The position numbers and the translations under genes are program-made. 64,000 bases of DNA from an uncultured Roseburia sp. (GTDB lineage: Bacteria; Bacillota; Clostridia; Lachnospirales; Lachnospiraceae), in NCBI GenBank assembly GCA_900756925.1, contig CAAELX010000054.1, forward strand, positions 25,491-89,490, in the 5' to 3' direction. The notes beneath the pieces were generated by a model. That model saw nothing but the letters and a program-made list of their open reading frames with translations, did no database searches and had not been told where the DNA came from. Each line of letters begins with the position of its first letter. Within the stretch, counting starts at the first letter, position 1. Below are positions 26,376 to 35,616 of the stretch, one piece after another.

Positions 26376-27509
26376 ATGAATACAAAGAAATTTACAGCAC
26401 TGCTGCTCAGTGGTGTTATGGCAGCATCTGTATTGGCAGGATGCGGCGGCATTGATAAGGATGCAGTGGTTGCAACGTTAGATGGACAAGAGATTAAGCT
26501 CGGAGTTGCCAACTTTGCAGCGAGACTGCAGCAGGCACAGTACGATGATTTTTATACCGCATATTTCGGTGAGGATGTGTGGAACTCTGATCGCTATGGA
26601 AATGGGACAACTATGCAGGATAATTTAAAGGACAGCGTGATCGGTTCCATCGAAGATATGTATGTACTGAAAAATCATATGGACGATTATGGCGTGGCTC
26701 TTTCTGAGGAAGATCAGACCGCGATTAAGACGACAGCAGCAGAGTTTATGTCTGTCAATACAGACGATGCATTAGGGGCGATGGGCGCGACAGAGGATAT
26801 CGTGGAAGAATACCTGACACTTGTGACGATCCAGACGAGAATGCGCGAAGCAATCATTGTGGATGCAGATACGAATGTAAGCGATGAGGAAGCGAATACG
26901 AGCGATTACAGCTATGTGGTAATTTCCAAGACAAGCTATAAGGATGCGGACGGTAACACTGTGGATTACACAGATGAAGAGAAGGCAGATCTTGCGGATA
27001 CTGTGAAGAAGTTCCAGTCCGCAGCCACAACCGTTACCCTTGAGGATGCGGCAGATGAATTCGGGTATACCGTGAGCACAGGAAGCTTTGCATCTGATAA
27101 CACTACACTGGATGCAGATGTGCTTGCAGCGTTGCAGGGGCTGACCGAGGAGGGACAGGTTTCCGATGTCGTAGAGACAGACAGCTCCTATTATGTACTC
27201 CGTCTTGACACAATCACAGATGCGGACAAGACCGAGCAGCACAGACAAGAGATCATTGGCAATCGCCAGAGTGAACTGTACAGCAAAGTACTTCAGGGCT
27301 ACAAAGATGAAGCAGAATGGGTATTGAATGAAAAGGTATGGAAAACCGTAACTTTTGATAATCTATTCACAACAACGGTAGAATCAACAGAGACAGAAAC
27401 CGTTGACAGCACAGAGCCTGCAGCAACAGAGGAGCAGACAGAGACAACTGGTCAGACAGAGTCAGTGGCAGAGACCGAAGCAGTAGACGGAACGGAATCC
27501 GTACAGTAA
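26376..27509 (+). CDS. PrsA/SurA-like foldase lipoprotein
   Basis: The 377-residue protein has a lipoprotein signal (LLLSGVMAASVLAGC, lipobox Cys23) and would be anchored outside the membrane. Residues about 25-165 form a helical SurA/PrsA-like chaperone region. Residues about 185-300 resemble a parvulin-type prolyl isomerase domain (YSYVVISKTSYKDADG, then GLTEEGQVSDVVETDSSYYVLRL). It is divergent, so isomerase activity is uncertain. The last 50 residues are a Thr/Glu-rich linker-like tail. The ATG follows AAGGAGGAC. B. subtilis has a similar foldase gene next to mfd in several relatives, supporting the call. Confidence 0.8.
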   Translation: MNTKKFTALLLSGVMAASVLAGCGGIDKDAVVATLDGQEIKLGVANFAARLQQAQYDDFYTAYFGEDVWNSDRYGNGTTMQDNLKDSVIGSIEDMYVLKNHMDDYGVALSEEDQTAIKTTAAEFMSVNTDDALGAMGATEDIVEEYLTLVTIQTRMREAIIVDADTNVSDEEANTSDYSYVVISKTSYKDADGNTVDYTDEEKADLADTVKKFQSAATTVTLEDAADEFGYTVSTGSFASDNTTLDADVLAALQGLTEEGQVSDVVETDSSYYVLRLDTITDADKTEQHRQEIIGNRQSELYSKVLQGYKDEAEWVLNEKVWKTVTFDNLFTTTVESTETETVDSTEPAATEEQTETTGQTESVAETEAVDGTESVQ

Positions 27510-27517
27510 GAGACAGC

Positions 27518-27568
27518 AGGAGAGCATGGTTTTTTGAAAAACAAAGAATCTTTGCTCTCTTTTTTTGT
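27518..27568 (+). terminator. Terminator after the PrsA-like gene
   Basis: GAGAGCA pairs with TGCTCTC, with an additional AT-rich inner part, and is followed by seven T. Confidence 0.75.
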
Positions 27569-27700
27569 CAGATCGTGCAGGGAGCTTGTAGAAATGGCAA
27601 TTTTATGTTATCGTAAAGTAGGATGATTCCCGGCTGTAAAGAATGGCTAGCAGGGATCAGAAGACTGGAAATATCAGAGGAACAGAGAAGAGATCAAAAG

Positions 27701-28201
27701 ATGAAAGATAATATTGTGTTAATTGGAATGCCAGGAGCAGGGAAGAGCACAGCGGGTGTCATCCTTGCAAAGGTACTTGGATATCAGTTTGTAGATGCGG
27801 ATCTTGTCATCCAGGAGGAGGAAGGAAAGCGTTTACATGAGATTATAGAAGAAGTTGGAACGGATGGATTCATCGAGGTGGAGAACCGTGTGAATGCCTC
27901 CCTTACGGCAGAGCACTCCGTCATTGCAACCGGCGGAAGTGTTGTGTACGGAACAGAGGCGATGGAACATCTGAAGGCAATCGGAACGGTGATCTACTTA
28001 AAGCTTCCGTATGAAGTAGTGCGGAAGAGATTGAGTGATATTAAGGGCAGGGGTGTCGTGTTAAAGGACGGACAGACATTAAAGGATCTGTATGAGGAAC
28101 GGGTTCTTTTGTATGAAAAATATGCGGATATCATTGTGGATGAGCTCGGGCGGAATGTGGAACAGACAGTAGAAGAGATCGTGAGGCTTTGGAATGTATA
28201 A
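27701..28201 (+). CDS. aroK: Shikimate kinase
   Basis: The enzyme phosphorylates shikimate in aromatic amino acid synthesis. The 166-residue product has the P-loop GMPGAGKSTAG, DADLVIQ (the Mg/shikimate-binding DxD), the substrate region FIEVENRV and the ATGGSVVY motif. I place the start at the ATG at 27701, where MKDNIVLIGMPGAGKS begins the domain. The open frame extends 78 bases further upstream but without a domain. The gene overlaps the start of the peptidase gene by 8 bases, an unusual pairing for aroK. The ribosome site is weak (AGAAGAG). Confidence 0.9.
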   Translation: MKDNIVLIGMPGAGKSTAGVILAKVLGYQFVDADLVIQEEEGKRLHEIIEEVGTDGFIEVENRVNASLTAEHSVIATGGSVVYGTEAMEHLKAIGTVIYLKLPYEVVRKRLSDIKGRGVVLKDGQTLKDLYEERVLLYEKYADIIVDELGRNVEQTVEEIVRLWNV

Positions 28202-29768
28202 GATGGAGAAGAGAAAGATCACGGGGAAAACAGCTGTTCAGTCGGGTGTGCTTGCCGGTCTGGCACTGTTTCTGTTTCTTGCGGCAGTCTCACAGAAGAA
28301 GAATATCGGTCAGGGATATGAACAGATTTATTTTAACGGGGAGCTCGTCGGAAATGTTGCGAAGACGGTCGATGCTTCACATGCCGTACATGCGGTGAGG
28401 CGGGAGCTTGCAGCAGAGAGTGATGTTCCGGTCTGTATGGATTATGAATATTCTTCCAGCAGTGCCAACAACTGGTTTGCAACCCTTATGACGGAAAAAG
28501 AATTAAAAGAAGCCTTAAAGGAAAGAATGAAAGTATCTGAGATCCACACACAGATTCGTGCCTACACGGTAGCAATCGACGGTTACCGCGGCAATTTTAA
28601 GAGTGTGCAGGAGGTTGTGGATTTCTTAAATGCAGTGAAGGAGAAGGAAGAGCCAAATCCTTCTTTTACCACAAGAATTTTAAAAGAGGAGAGTCATATT
28701 GGTGGAATCATGCGGGCACAGCTTGCTGCGGTCGGCGGGGAAGCAGACGGGGAAGAGGTAAAGCTTGCTGAGCAGGAACTTCAGATTGCACAGGCAGTAT
28801 CTGCAGGCGTGAACGGGGATCTAGCCAGCCAGATGACGGAGGACAGCTCTGACAGCAAAAAAGGTTACGAGATGGGAACGCTCGACATGAAGTTCTTAGA
28901 GAACGTAGAAGTCTATGAGAATTATGTTTCAGCAGAGGAGCTTTGCGATGTGGACGGGCAGGTCGAGGAAGTAACCAAAGAGAAAGAAACGAATAAGATA
29001 TATGTAGTAGAGAACGGAGATGTACTGTCCGTGATTGCAATGAACCATGATACAACCGTGGCGAATATTCTTACGCTGAACGGTTTTGACAGTGCAGATG
29101 TCAGAATTTTCCCGGGACAGGAGTTAATTATCGCGGTTCCGGAGCCAGACTTGAGCCTAAAGGTGACAAAAGGCGAGGTCTATGAGGAAGATTATCAGGC
29201 AGATCCGGTTATCATTGAAAACGATGAATGGTATACAACGAAGCAGGTCGTGCATCAGGAAGGTACAGCCGGTCACAGGGAACGGAATGATATTGTTACC
29301 TATGAGAACGGTGTGGAGACAGCGCGCGAGCTTGCACACGAGACAATCTTAGTGGAGTCAACCCCGGCAGTGATCGAGCAGGGAACGATTAAGCCGCCAA
29401 CGTATATTAAGCCGCTTGCCGGTGGACACTTTACCTCCGGATTCGGAAGAAGATGGGGAAGAATGCATAAAGGGGTCGACTGGGGCTGCCCGACCGGAAC
29501 GACCGTCTATGCTTCGAGTGCCGGTACGGTTGTAAGTGCCGGATACAACAGCGGATATGGAAATAACGTGGTCATTAGCCATCCGGATGGACGCATGACA
29601 AGATATGCACATAACAGCAAGCTGTTAGTACATGCCGGACAGTGGGTGGAGCAGGGACAGAGCATCGCTTTAAGCGGAAGTACCGGAAGGTCAACCGGAC
29701 CTCATGTGCATTTTGAGATCTACATCAATGGTGTTGCAGTGAACCCGCTTGATTATATCGGCCAGTAA
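28194..29768 (+). CDS. Membrane-anchored M23 peptidase with LysM and G5 domains
   Basis: The 524-residue protein has a signal anchor (residues about 13-33, VQSGVLAGLALFLFLAAV), then a long spacer. A LysM domain at about 263-306 (IYVVENGDVLSVIAMNHDTT, ending GQELII) binds peptidoglycan. A G5 domain follows at about 310-390. The C-terminal M23/LytM domain has HKGVDWG and HVHFEI, which provide the Zn ligands His and Asp, plus the second HxH motif. The enzyme should cleave peptide cross-links of the wall, in growth, division or sporulation. Its ATG overlaps aroK. An alternative ATG lies 9 bases downstream. Confidence 0.9.
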   Translation: MYKMEKRKITGKTAVQSGVLAGLALFLFLAAVSQKKNIGQGYEQIYFNGELVGNVAKTVDASHAVHAVRRELAAESDVPVCMDYEYSSSSANNWFATLMTEKELKEALKERMKVSEIHTQIRAYTVAIDGYRGNFKSVQEVVDFLNAVKEKEEPNPSFTTRILKEESHIGGIMRAQLAAVGGEADGEEVKLAEQELQIAQAVSAGVNGDLASQMTEDSSDSKKGYEMGTLDMKFLENVEVYENYVSAEELCDVDGQVEEVTKEKETNKIYVVENGDVLSVIAMNHDTTVANILTLNGFDSADVRIFPGQELIIAVPEPDLSLKVTKGEVYEEDYQADPVIIENDEWYTTKQVVHQEGTAGHRERNDIVTYENGVETARELAHETILVESTPAVIEQGTIKPPTYIKPLAGGHFTSGFGRRWGRMHKGVDWGCPTGTTVYASSAGTVVSAGYNSGYGNNVVISHPDGRMTRYAHNSKLLVHAGQWVEQGQSIALSGSTGRSTGPHVHFEIYINGVAVNPLDYIGQ

Positions 29769-29793
29769 AATATTTCCATATAGGAAAAGAAAC

Positions 29794-29823
29794 TTGACAA
29801 ACGACCGGAATGGTCACTATAAT
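29794..29823 (+). promoter_or_regulatory. Promoter of murA
   Basis: TTGACA (29794-29799) and TATAAT (29818-29823), both perfect, are 18 bases apart, 36 bases before the start codon. Confidence 0.85.
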
Positions 29824-29859
29824 GTTGTGTTTGTAAAAAAATGTTCGTAGAGGTGCAAT

Positions 29860-31152
29860 ATGGAACAGTATGTAATCAAAGGTGGAAATCCGCTGGTTGG
29901 CGAAGTGGAGATTGGCGGAGCCAAAAATGCAGCGCTTGCAATTCTTTCTGCAGCAGTCATGACGGATGAGACCGTTACAATAGAAAATCTCCCAAATGTG
30001 AGAGATATTAATGTATTATTAAATGCGATTCAGGAGATTGGGGCGCGGGTGGACAGAATCGATGCCCATACCGTGAAGATCAATGGCTCTTTTATCCGTG
30101 ATTTTAATGTTGACAATGAGTTTATTCGCAAGATCCGTGCGTCTTATTACCTGATCGGCGCCCTGCTTGGCAAGTACAAGAGGGCAGAGGTCGCACTGCC
30201 GGGTGGGTGCAATATTGGAAGCCGTCCGATTGACCTTCATTTAAAAGGATTTAGTGCACTTGGCGCCCATGTGGATATCAGGCATGGACTTGTGTATGCC
30301 TCTGCAGAGAAGCTGACAGGAACCCATATTTATCTGGATAAAGTATCCGTGGGTGCCACGATCAATATTATGATGGCAGCTTCCATGGCAGAGGGTAAGA
30401 CAATTATTGAGAATGCAGCGAAGGAGCCACATGTCGTTGACGTGGCGAACTTCTTAAATAGTATGGGAGCCCAGATCCGCGGAGCAGGAACAGATGTCAT
30501 CCGTATTGTCGGCGTAGAAAAGCTTCACAAGACCGAATATTCCATTATTCCGGATCAGATTGAGGCAGGAACGTTCATGTTTGCAGCAGCCGCTACCAAA
30601 GGCGATGTGACAGTGAAGAATGTGATCCCGAAGCATTTAGAGGCGACGACAGCGAAGCTTTTAGAGATTGGCTGTGAGGTGGAAGAGTTCGACGATGCCG
30701 TCCGCGTGGTCGCATCCAAGCCATTACACCATACCCAGGTGACGACACTGCCGTACCCTGGTTTCCCGACCGACATGCAGCCACAGATGGCAGTTGTCCT
30801 TGGAATTGCAGAGGGAACGAGCACGGTGACAGAGAGTATATTCGAGAACCGCTTCAAATATGTGGATGAGCTGACCCGCATGGGTGCCAATATTAAGGTG
30901 GAGAGCAACATTGCGATCATCAATGGCACAGAGCGCTACACAGGAGCAAGAGTGAACGCACCGGATCTGCGTGCAGGGGCTGCGCTTGTCATTGCAGGGC
31001 TTGCTGCAGAAGGTATTACAGTTGTAGATGATATTTACTATATCGAGCGTGGATACGAAGAGTTTGAATCCAAGTTAGCCTCCCTCGGTGCGCAGATCGA
31101 GAAAGTTAATACGGAAAAAGAGATCCAGAAGTTTACACTGAAGGTATCTTAA
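29860..31152 (+). CDS. murA: UDP-N-acetylglucosamine 1-carboxyvinyltransferase
   Basis: MurA transfers enolpyruvate from PEP to UDP-GlcNAc, the first committed step of peptidoglycan synthesis and the target of fosfomycin. The 430-residue protein starts MEQYVIKGGNPLVGEVEIGG, with GGAKNAALAIL. The catalytic loop LPGGCNIGSRPIDLH has the PEP/fosfomycin-reactive Cys near 117 rather than the resistant Asp variant. PGFPTDMQPQ, ENRFKYVDEL and DLRAGAALVIAG follow. The ribosome site is GTAGAGGTGC. Firmicutes often have two MurA copies and this may be either one. Confidence 0.95.
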   Translation: MEQYVIKGGNPLVGEVEIGGAKNAALAILSAAVMTDETVTIENLPNVRDINVLLNAIQEIGARVDRIDAHTVKINGSFIRDFNVDNEFIRKIRASYYLIGALLGKYKRAEVALPGGCNIGSRPIDLHLKGFSALGAHVDIRHGLVYASAEKLTGTHIYLDKVSVGATINIMMAASMAEGKTIIENAAKEPHVVDVANFLNSMGAQIRGAGTDVIRIVGVEKLHKTEYSIIPDQIEAGTFMFAAAATKGDVTVKNVIPKHLEATTAKLLEIGCEVEEFDDAVRVVASKPLHHTQVTTLPYPGFPTDMQPQMAVVLGIAEGTSTVTESIFENRFKYVDELTRMGANIKVESNIAIINGTERYTGARVNAPDLRAGAALVIAGLAAEGITVVDDIYYIERGYEEFESKLASLGAQIEKVNTEKEIQKFTLKVS

Positions 31153-31265
31153 GATATATACAATCTTCCGATTTTGTATATGAGTGGAAAAAAACGCTTG
31201 ACAGAGATGATGGAAGATAGTATCTTATGCAAGTAAGATTTGAAAATTCAATATTGTATAAAATT

Positions 31266-31388
31266 TTCTTATTCAGAGTGATGGAGATACATAGGATCTG
31301 AGAAGTCACGGCAACCCCTCTACGGAAGGTGCCTACCTGAGCGAGCAAATATAATGAAAACTATATTTTATAGTTCGAACAATAAGAG
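31266..31388 (+). ncRNA. SAM-I (S-box) riboswitch aptamer
   Basis: The outer helix P1 is CTTATT (31268-31273) with AATAAG (31381-31386). Between them are the S-box landmarks AGAGTGATGGAG, TCACGGCAACC, GAAGGTGCCTACCTGAGCG and the final GAACAATAAGAG. The order and the strings match the SAM-I family. It precedes metK, the SAM synthetase gene, which this riboswitch class commonly controls. A terminator hairpin follows at 31414-31446. SAM binding would favour that hairpin and lower metK expression. P2 is a slightly unusual version, but the overall match is strong. Confidence 0.88.
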
Positions 31389-31413
31389 GATTTGATAATC
31401 TGATGATTTATTC

Positions 31414-31446
31414 AACTCCGCATGTTCGCCATGACGGAGTTTTTTC
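31414..31446 (+). terminator. Riboswitch terminator upstream of metK
   Basis: AACTCCG pairs with CGGAGTT around CATGTTCGCCATGA and ends in six T. It lies 28 bases after the aptamer and is the likely expression platform. Confidence 0.85.
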
Positions 31447-31508
31447 ATTCATAGGAAAATATATCCTATGAATGAAAAACGCTCCGCGAAAATTGCACTG
31501 CGGCGGAG
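31441..31508. repeat. Two further hairpins in the metK leader
   Basis: TTTTTCATTCATAGGA (31441-31456) and TCCTATGAATGAAAAA (31464-31479) are perfect 16-base inverted copies with a 7-base loop. A second stem, CTCCGC (31482-31487) with GCGGAG (31503-31508), follows. The first shares its T-run with the riboswitch terminator, so the two structures exclude each other in part. Confidence 0.65.
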
Positions 31509-31609
31509 ACGTATGATGCAGCAAAAGCGACTCACCGCAGGAGAACAGACGGAATACACACATACCGGGAAGAAGCAGTTTCCCACCACAAAGAGAAAGG
31601 AATGAACAA

Positions 31610-32797
31610 ATGGAAAAATTATTATTCACATCTGAGTCCGTTACAGAAGGACATCCGGATAAAATGTGCGATGCCATCTCAGATGCTATCTTAGACGCAT
31701 GCATGGAACAGGATCCAATGAGCCGTGTAGCCTGCGAGGCAGCAAGCTGTACCGGTTTCGTATTAGTAACCGGAGAGATCACAACAAAAGCACAGTTAGA
31801 TATCCCTTCTATCGTGCGCAAGACAGTCAATGAGATCGGCTACAATGATGCAAAGACCGGCTTTGACGGACATACCTGTGCGGTTATGGTTGCGTTAGAC
31901 CAGCAGTCCCCTGATATTGCAATGGGTGTTGACAAAGCACTGGAAGCAAAAGAGAACAAGATGTCTGATGAGCAGTTAGAAGCAATCGGTGCCGGAGACC
32001 AGGGTATGATGTTCGGTTATGCGACAAACGAGACACCGGAACTGATGCCATATCCGATTTCCCTTGCCCACAAGCTCGCATTACAGCTTACCAAAGTCCG
32101 CAAAGATGGCACATTAGCATATTTAAGACCAGATGGAAAGACACAGGTTTCCGTAGAGTATGATGAGAACGGCAAGCCGAAGAGATTAGAGGCAGTTGTT
32201 TTATCCACACAGCATGATGAGGATGTGACGCAGGAGCAGATCCATGAGGATATTAAGAAGTATGTCTTCAATCCGATCCTTCCACAGGAGATGATTGATG
32301 CAGAGACCAAGTTCTTCATCAACCCGACCGGACGTTTCGTAATCGGTGGACCTCACGGTGATGCAGGACTTACCGGACGTAAGATCATCGTAGACACCTA
32401 CGGCGGATATGCCCGTCATGGCGGCGGAGCTTTCTCCGGAAAAGACTGCACGAAGGTAGACCGTTCCGCAGCATACGCAGCACGTTACGTTGCAAAGAAC
32501 ATCGTTGCAGCAGGACTTGCAGAGAAATGTGAGATCCAGCTCTCTTACGCAATCGGTGTTGCTCAGCCAACATCCGTTATGGTAGATACATTCGGAACAG
32601 GAAAAGTATCTGACGAGAAGCTTGTTGAGATTGTGCGCGAGAACTTCGACCTCCGCCCGGCAGGCATTATCAAGATGCTTGACTTAAGAAGACCGATCTA
32701 CCGCGGAACAGCAGCTTACGGACATTTCGGACGTACAGACTTAGACCTTCCATGGGAAGCTACCGATAAGGCAGAGAATCTGAAGAAATATTTATAA
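31610..32797 (+). CDS. metK: S-adenosylmethionine synthetase
   Basis: MetK makes SAM from methionine and ATP in the cytoplasm. The 395-residue protein shows [72 protein letters not shown] and AYGHFGR, the standard signatures with complete length. The ATG follows AAAGGAATGAAC. Expression is probably set by the S-box riboswitch in its 450-base leader. Confidence 0.97.
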   Translation: MEKLLFTSESVTEGHPDKMCDAISDAILDACMEQDPMSRVACEAASCTGFVLVTGEITTKAQLDIPSIVRKTVNEIGYNDAKTGFDGHTCAVMVALDQQSPDIAMGVDKALEAKENKMSDEQLEAIGAGDQGMMFGYATNETPELMPYPISLAHKLALQLTKVRKDGTLAYLRPDGKTQVSVEYDENGKPKRLEAVVLSTQHDEDVTQEQIHEDIKKYVFNPILPQEMIDAETKFFINPTGRFVIGGPHGDAGLTGRKIIVDTYGGYARHGGGAFSGKDCTKVDRSAAYAARYVAKNIVAAGLAEKCEIQLSYAIGVAQPTSVMVDTFGTGKVSDEKLVEIVRENFDLRPAGIIKMLDLRRPIYRGTAAYGHFGRTDLDLPWEATDKAENLKKYL

Positions 32798-32869
32798 AAG
32801 CTGATACATACAGGGAAACAGCCGGTTTATGAAAAGTTTAGACTTTTTTCCGGTGTTTCATGTTATAAT

Positions 32870-32905
32870 AGGTCATGGGATTTATTCCTGTGACCTGTTT
32901 TTTTA
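32870..32905 (+). terminator. Terminator after metK
   Basis: AGGTCA pairs with TGACCT around a 15-base loop and is followed by GTTTTTTT. TATAAT at 32864-32869 may instead mark a promoter of the next operon; I see no good -35. Confidence 0.65.
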
Positions 32906-32938
32906 CAGTCTTTTTCAGAAAACAAAAGGAACGTATGC

Positions 32939-34426
32939 ATGAAGTTTAGAAATAAGATTATTATATCATTTTGTATTATTATATTTGTGCCAATCTTTTT
33001 GGCAAGCCTGGTGCTGTTCAGTATGCAGCATATCCAGATGAAGGCAATTGAGCAGACGTATGGTGTGGAGGGGGATGGTTACAGCTATTTTTCCAATTCT
33101 GTCCAGTTGTTGAGTCGGTTTACGAAGGATATCTATATAGATCTGTGTAATACTGCAGCAAAGAATCCGGAGAAGATGGAGGACGAAGCCTACTTAGACG
33201 GCGTGAACCAGAGCTTAGAGGAGAAGGCATCGTATCTCATCATCCGGGAGGGGGATGCGCTTACTTATATTGGAAAGAAAGCATCGCCATCACTTCTGAC
33301 CCAGCTTCCGGATTACGGGAGTGCAGATGTGAACGCGAATTCCGGAACGTATATTGATGGCGAGGAACAGGCGCTTGTGAAGCAGATCGACTTCACAGAT
33401 CAGGAAGGAAGGGACAGCAGTGTCTTCATTGTCACAAGGCTTGAAGAGATGGTGCCGGAGATAAAGAGTCTTTTAATCGATATTCTTGTGTCGATTGTGC
33501 TGATCCTGCTTCTCACCGCATGTATGCTGACGATCTGGATCTACACGAGCCTGATCAACCCGATCAAGAAGCTGCAGAATGCCGCGCTTAATATTAAAGA
33601 GGGCAACCTCGACTTTACAATCGAGGCGGAGAGCAACGATGAGATCGGGGAACTGTGCAAGAGCTTCGAGGAGATGCGCCAGAGGCTGAAGGACAATGCC
33701 GAGGAGAAGATCAACGGTGAGAAGGAGAATAAGACGCTTATCAGCAATATTGCGCATGATTTAAAGACACCGATTACAGCGGTAAAGGGTTATGCGGAAG
33801 GGCTGATAGATGGGGTGGCAGACACACCGGAGAAGCGTGACAAGTATATCAGAACCATTTATAATAAAGCCAATGAGATGGACACGCTTATCAATGAGCT
33901 GACCCTCTATGCAAAGATTGATACGAACCGTATCCCGTACAACTTTGCGAAGATCAATGTGGCAGATTATTTTAACGACTGTGCGGAGGAGCTTGGTTTA
34001 GATCTTGAGGCGAAGAACATTGAGCTTGCATACTTTAATTATACGGATGAACACACTCAGATTATTGCAGACCCGGAGCAGTTACGCCGTGTGATCCACA
34101 ATATCATCGGCAATTCCGTGAAGTACCTCGACAAGCAGAGAGGCAGGATTAATATCCGCATCAAGGATGTGGGGGACTTTATCCAGGTGGAGATCGAGGA
34201 CAACGGAAGAGGAATTGCAGCGAGAGATCTTCCGTACATTTTTGACCGGTTTTACCGGGCAGATGCATCGAGAAATTCCGCGACCGGGGGCAGCGGCATA
34301 GGGCTGTCCATTGTGAAGAAGATTATCGAGGATCATGGAGGCAAGATCTGGGCGACCAGCAAGGAATCCATCGGAACGGTGATGTATTTTGTAATTAGAA
34401 AATATCAGGAGGTACCAAATGAGTAA
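32939..34426 (+). CDS. Two-component sensor histidine kinase
   Basis: The 495-residue protein has two membrane helices (about 7-28 and 178-200) flanking an extracellular sensor of about 150 residues. A HAMP linker (about 200-255), a HisKA helix with SNIAHDLKTPITAVKGY (phosphorylated His273), and an HATPase domain with IGNSVKYL, EDNGRGIAARDLPYIFDRFY and GGSGIGLSIVKKI follow. The signal is unknown. The response regulator gene starts within its last 8 bases, so the two proteins form one coupled pair. The order kinase-then-regulator is the reverse of the more common one. The ATG at 32939 has AAAGGAACG upstream. Confidence 0.92.
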   Translation: MKFRNKIIISFCIIIFVPIFLASLVLFSMQHIQMKAIEQTYGVEGDGYSYFSNSVQLLSRFTKDIYIDLCNTAAKNPEKMEDEAYLDGVNQSLEEKASYLIIREGDALTYIGKKASPSLLTQLPDYGSADVNANSGTYIDGEEQALVKQIDFTDQEGRDSSVFIVTRLEEMVPEIKSLLIDILVSIVLILLLTACMLTIWIYTSLINPIKKLQNAALNIKEGNLDFTIEAESNDEIGELCKSFEEMRQRLKDNAEEKINGEKENKTLISNIAHDLKTPITAVKGYAEGLIDGVADTPEKRDKYIRTIYNKANEMDTLINELTLYAKIDTNRIPYNFAKINVADYFNDCAEELGLDLEAKNIELAYFNYTDEHTQIIADPEQLRRVIHNIIGNSVKYLDKQRGRINIRIKDVGDFIQVEIEDNGRGIAARDLPYIFDRFYRADASRNSATGGSGIGLSIVKKIIEDHGGKIWATSKESIGTVMYFVIRKYQEVPNE

Positions 34427-35108
34427 GGTATTGATTATTGAAGACGAAGAGGCAATTGCAGATCTTGAGAAGGATTATCTCGAACTGAGCGGGTTCTCTG
34501 TTGAGATAGAAAATGATGGTATCGCAGGTTTAAAACGTGCACTGACAGAGGATTTTGACATGTTTATTTTAGATCTTATGCTGCCGGGGATGGACGGATT
34601 TGAAATCTGCAAGAAGATCAGAGAGGAAAAGAATACGCCGGTTTTGATGGTTTCTGCAAAGAAGGATGATATTGACAAGATCCGTGGACTGGGACTTGGC
34701 GCAGATGATTATATTACAAAGCCGTTTTCCCCAAGTGAGCTGGTGGCCCGCGTGAAGGCACATCTTGCCCGCTATGAGCGTCTGATCGGAAGCAGCGAGT
34801 CGAAGAACGACATTGTTGAGATCCGTGGTATTAAGATTGACAAGACCGCCAGACGTGTCTGGGTGAATGGTGAGGAGAAGCAGTTCACAACCAAGGAATT
34901 CGACCTGCTGACGTTCCTTGCCCAGAATCCGAACCATGTCTTTACGAAGGAGGAGCTGTTCCAACAGATCTGGGATATGGAGTCAATTGGGGATATTGCG
35001 ACAGTGACGGTGCATATTAAGAAGATACGCGAGAAGATTGAGATGAATACCAATAAGCCGCAGTATATCGAGACGATCTGGGGTGTTGGGTATCGCTTCA
35101 AACTTTAG
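34419..35108 (+). CDS. OmpR-family response regulator
   Basis: The 229-residue regulator has a receiver domain with EDEE acidic pocket, phospho-acceptor Asp52 in ILDLMLPGMDGFE, conserved Ser/Thr and Lys (MVSAKKDDIDKIRGLGLGADDYITKPF). A winged-helix DNA-binding domain follows (residues about 130-228, TKEFDLLTFLAQNPNHVFTK, then VHIKKIREKIE). It is the partner of the upstream kinase. Target genes are not evident nearby. A palindromic element follows it. Confidence 0.93.
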   Translation: MSKVLIIEDEEAIADLEKDYLELSGFSVEIENDGIAGLKRALTEDFDMFILDLMLPGMDGFEICKKIREEKNTPVLMVSAKKDDIDKIRGLGLGADDYITKPFSPSELVARVKAHLARYERLIGSSESKNDIVEIRGIKIDKTARRVWVNGEEKQFTTKEFDLLTFLAQNPNHVFTKEELFQQIWDMESIGDIATVTVHIKKIREKIEMNTNKPQYIETIWGVGYRFKL

Positions 35109-35135
35109 ACGGTGTAAAATTTAAAGTATTGGCTC

Positions 35136-35412
35136 GCCGGGAAGGCAGTTCCACCGGGACTTTAGGTTGTGGAACTGCCCATTCGGGGGCTGTGTGTAGA
35201 AAGGCTTGTGTAAACCCTCCGAAATCCATTACGCCGGGAACTCCAATGAGCCCCTAAGCGGACGATTCTCTCAGCAAAGGCTTCGAGAATCGTCAGGGTC
35301 TCATCTCCGTGGCGTAGAGGAATTTCTCCGGGCTTACACAAGTCTTTCCGCGTCGTAGGGGATCAATGGGCAGTATCTGCAGGAAAGTGTCTGGTGGAAC
35401 TGTCTTCCCGGC
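35136..35412. repeat. 277-bp nested hairpin element C
   Basis: GCCGGGAAGGCAGTTCCACC (35136-35155) pairs at 19 of 20 bases with GGTGGAACTGTCTTCCCGGC (35393-35412). Inside, AGAAAGGCTTGTGTAA (from 35198) matches TTACACAAGTCTTT (from 35334), ATTACGCC matches GGCGTAGA, and GACGATTCTC (35261-35270) pairs perfectly with GAGAATCGTC (35285-35294). Thus almost the whole unit can fold back. The left arm can alternatively pair with GTGGAACTGCC at 35169-35179, giving a competing small hairpin. No protein-like frame is present. The remaining part of the gap, to 35616, holds only a possible promoter (TATAAT 35548-35553). Confidence 0.7.
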
Positions 35413-35616
35413 TATCGTTACTTTGTGAATGGATTTGAAGCTTTTGGAAGGTGGAATGGATAAAAGCAGTGGAGCAGGCAATAGAGATTGGGAGAAGAGA
35501 GGAATGCAGCAGATAGTTTACAGTTGAAAATAAGATAGAAATCGTATAATATGGATAGAAGATTATGATTAGGAACTGTAAGTTCATGGTAGAAGATATT
35601 AGAAAGTGAGAATCAG

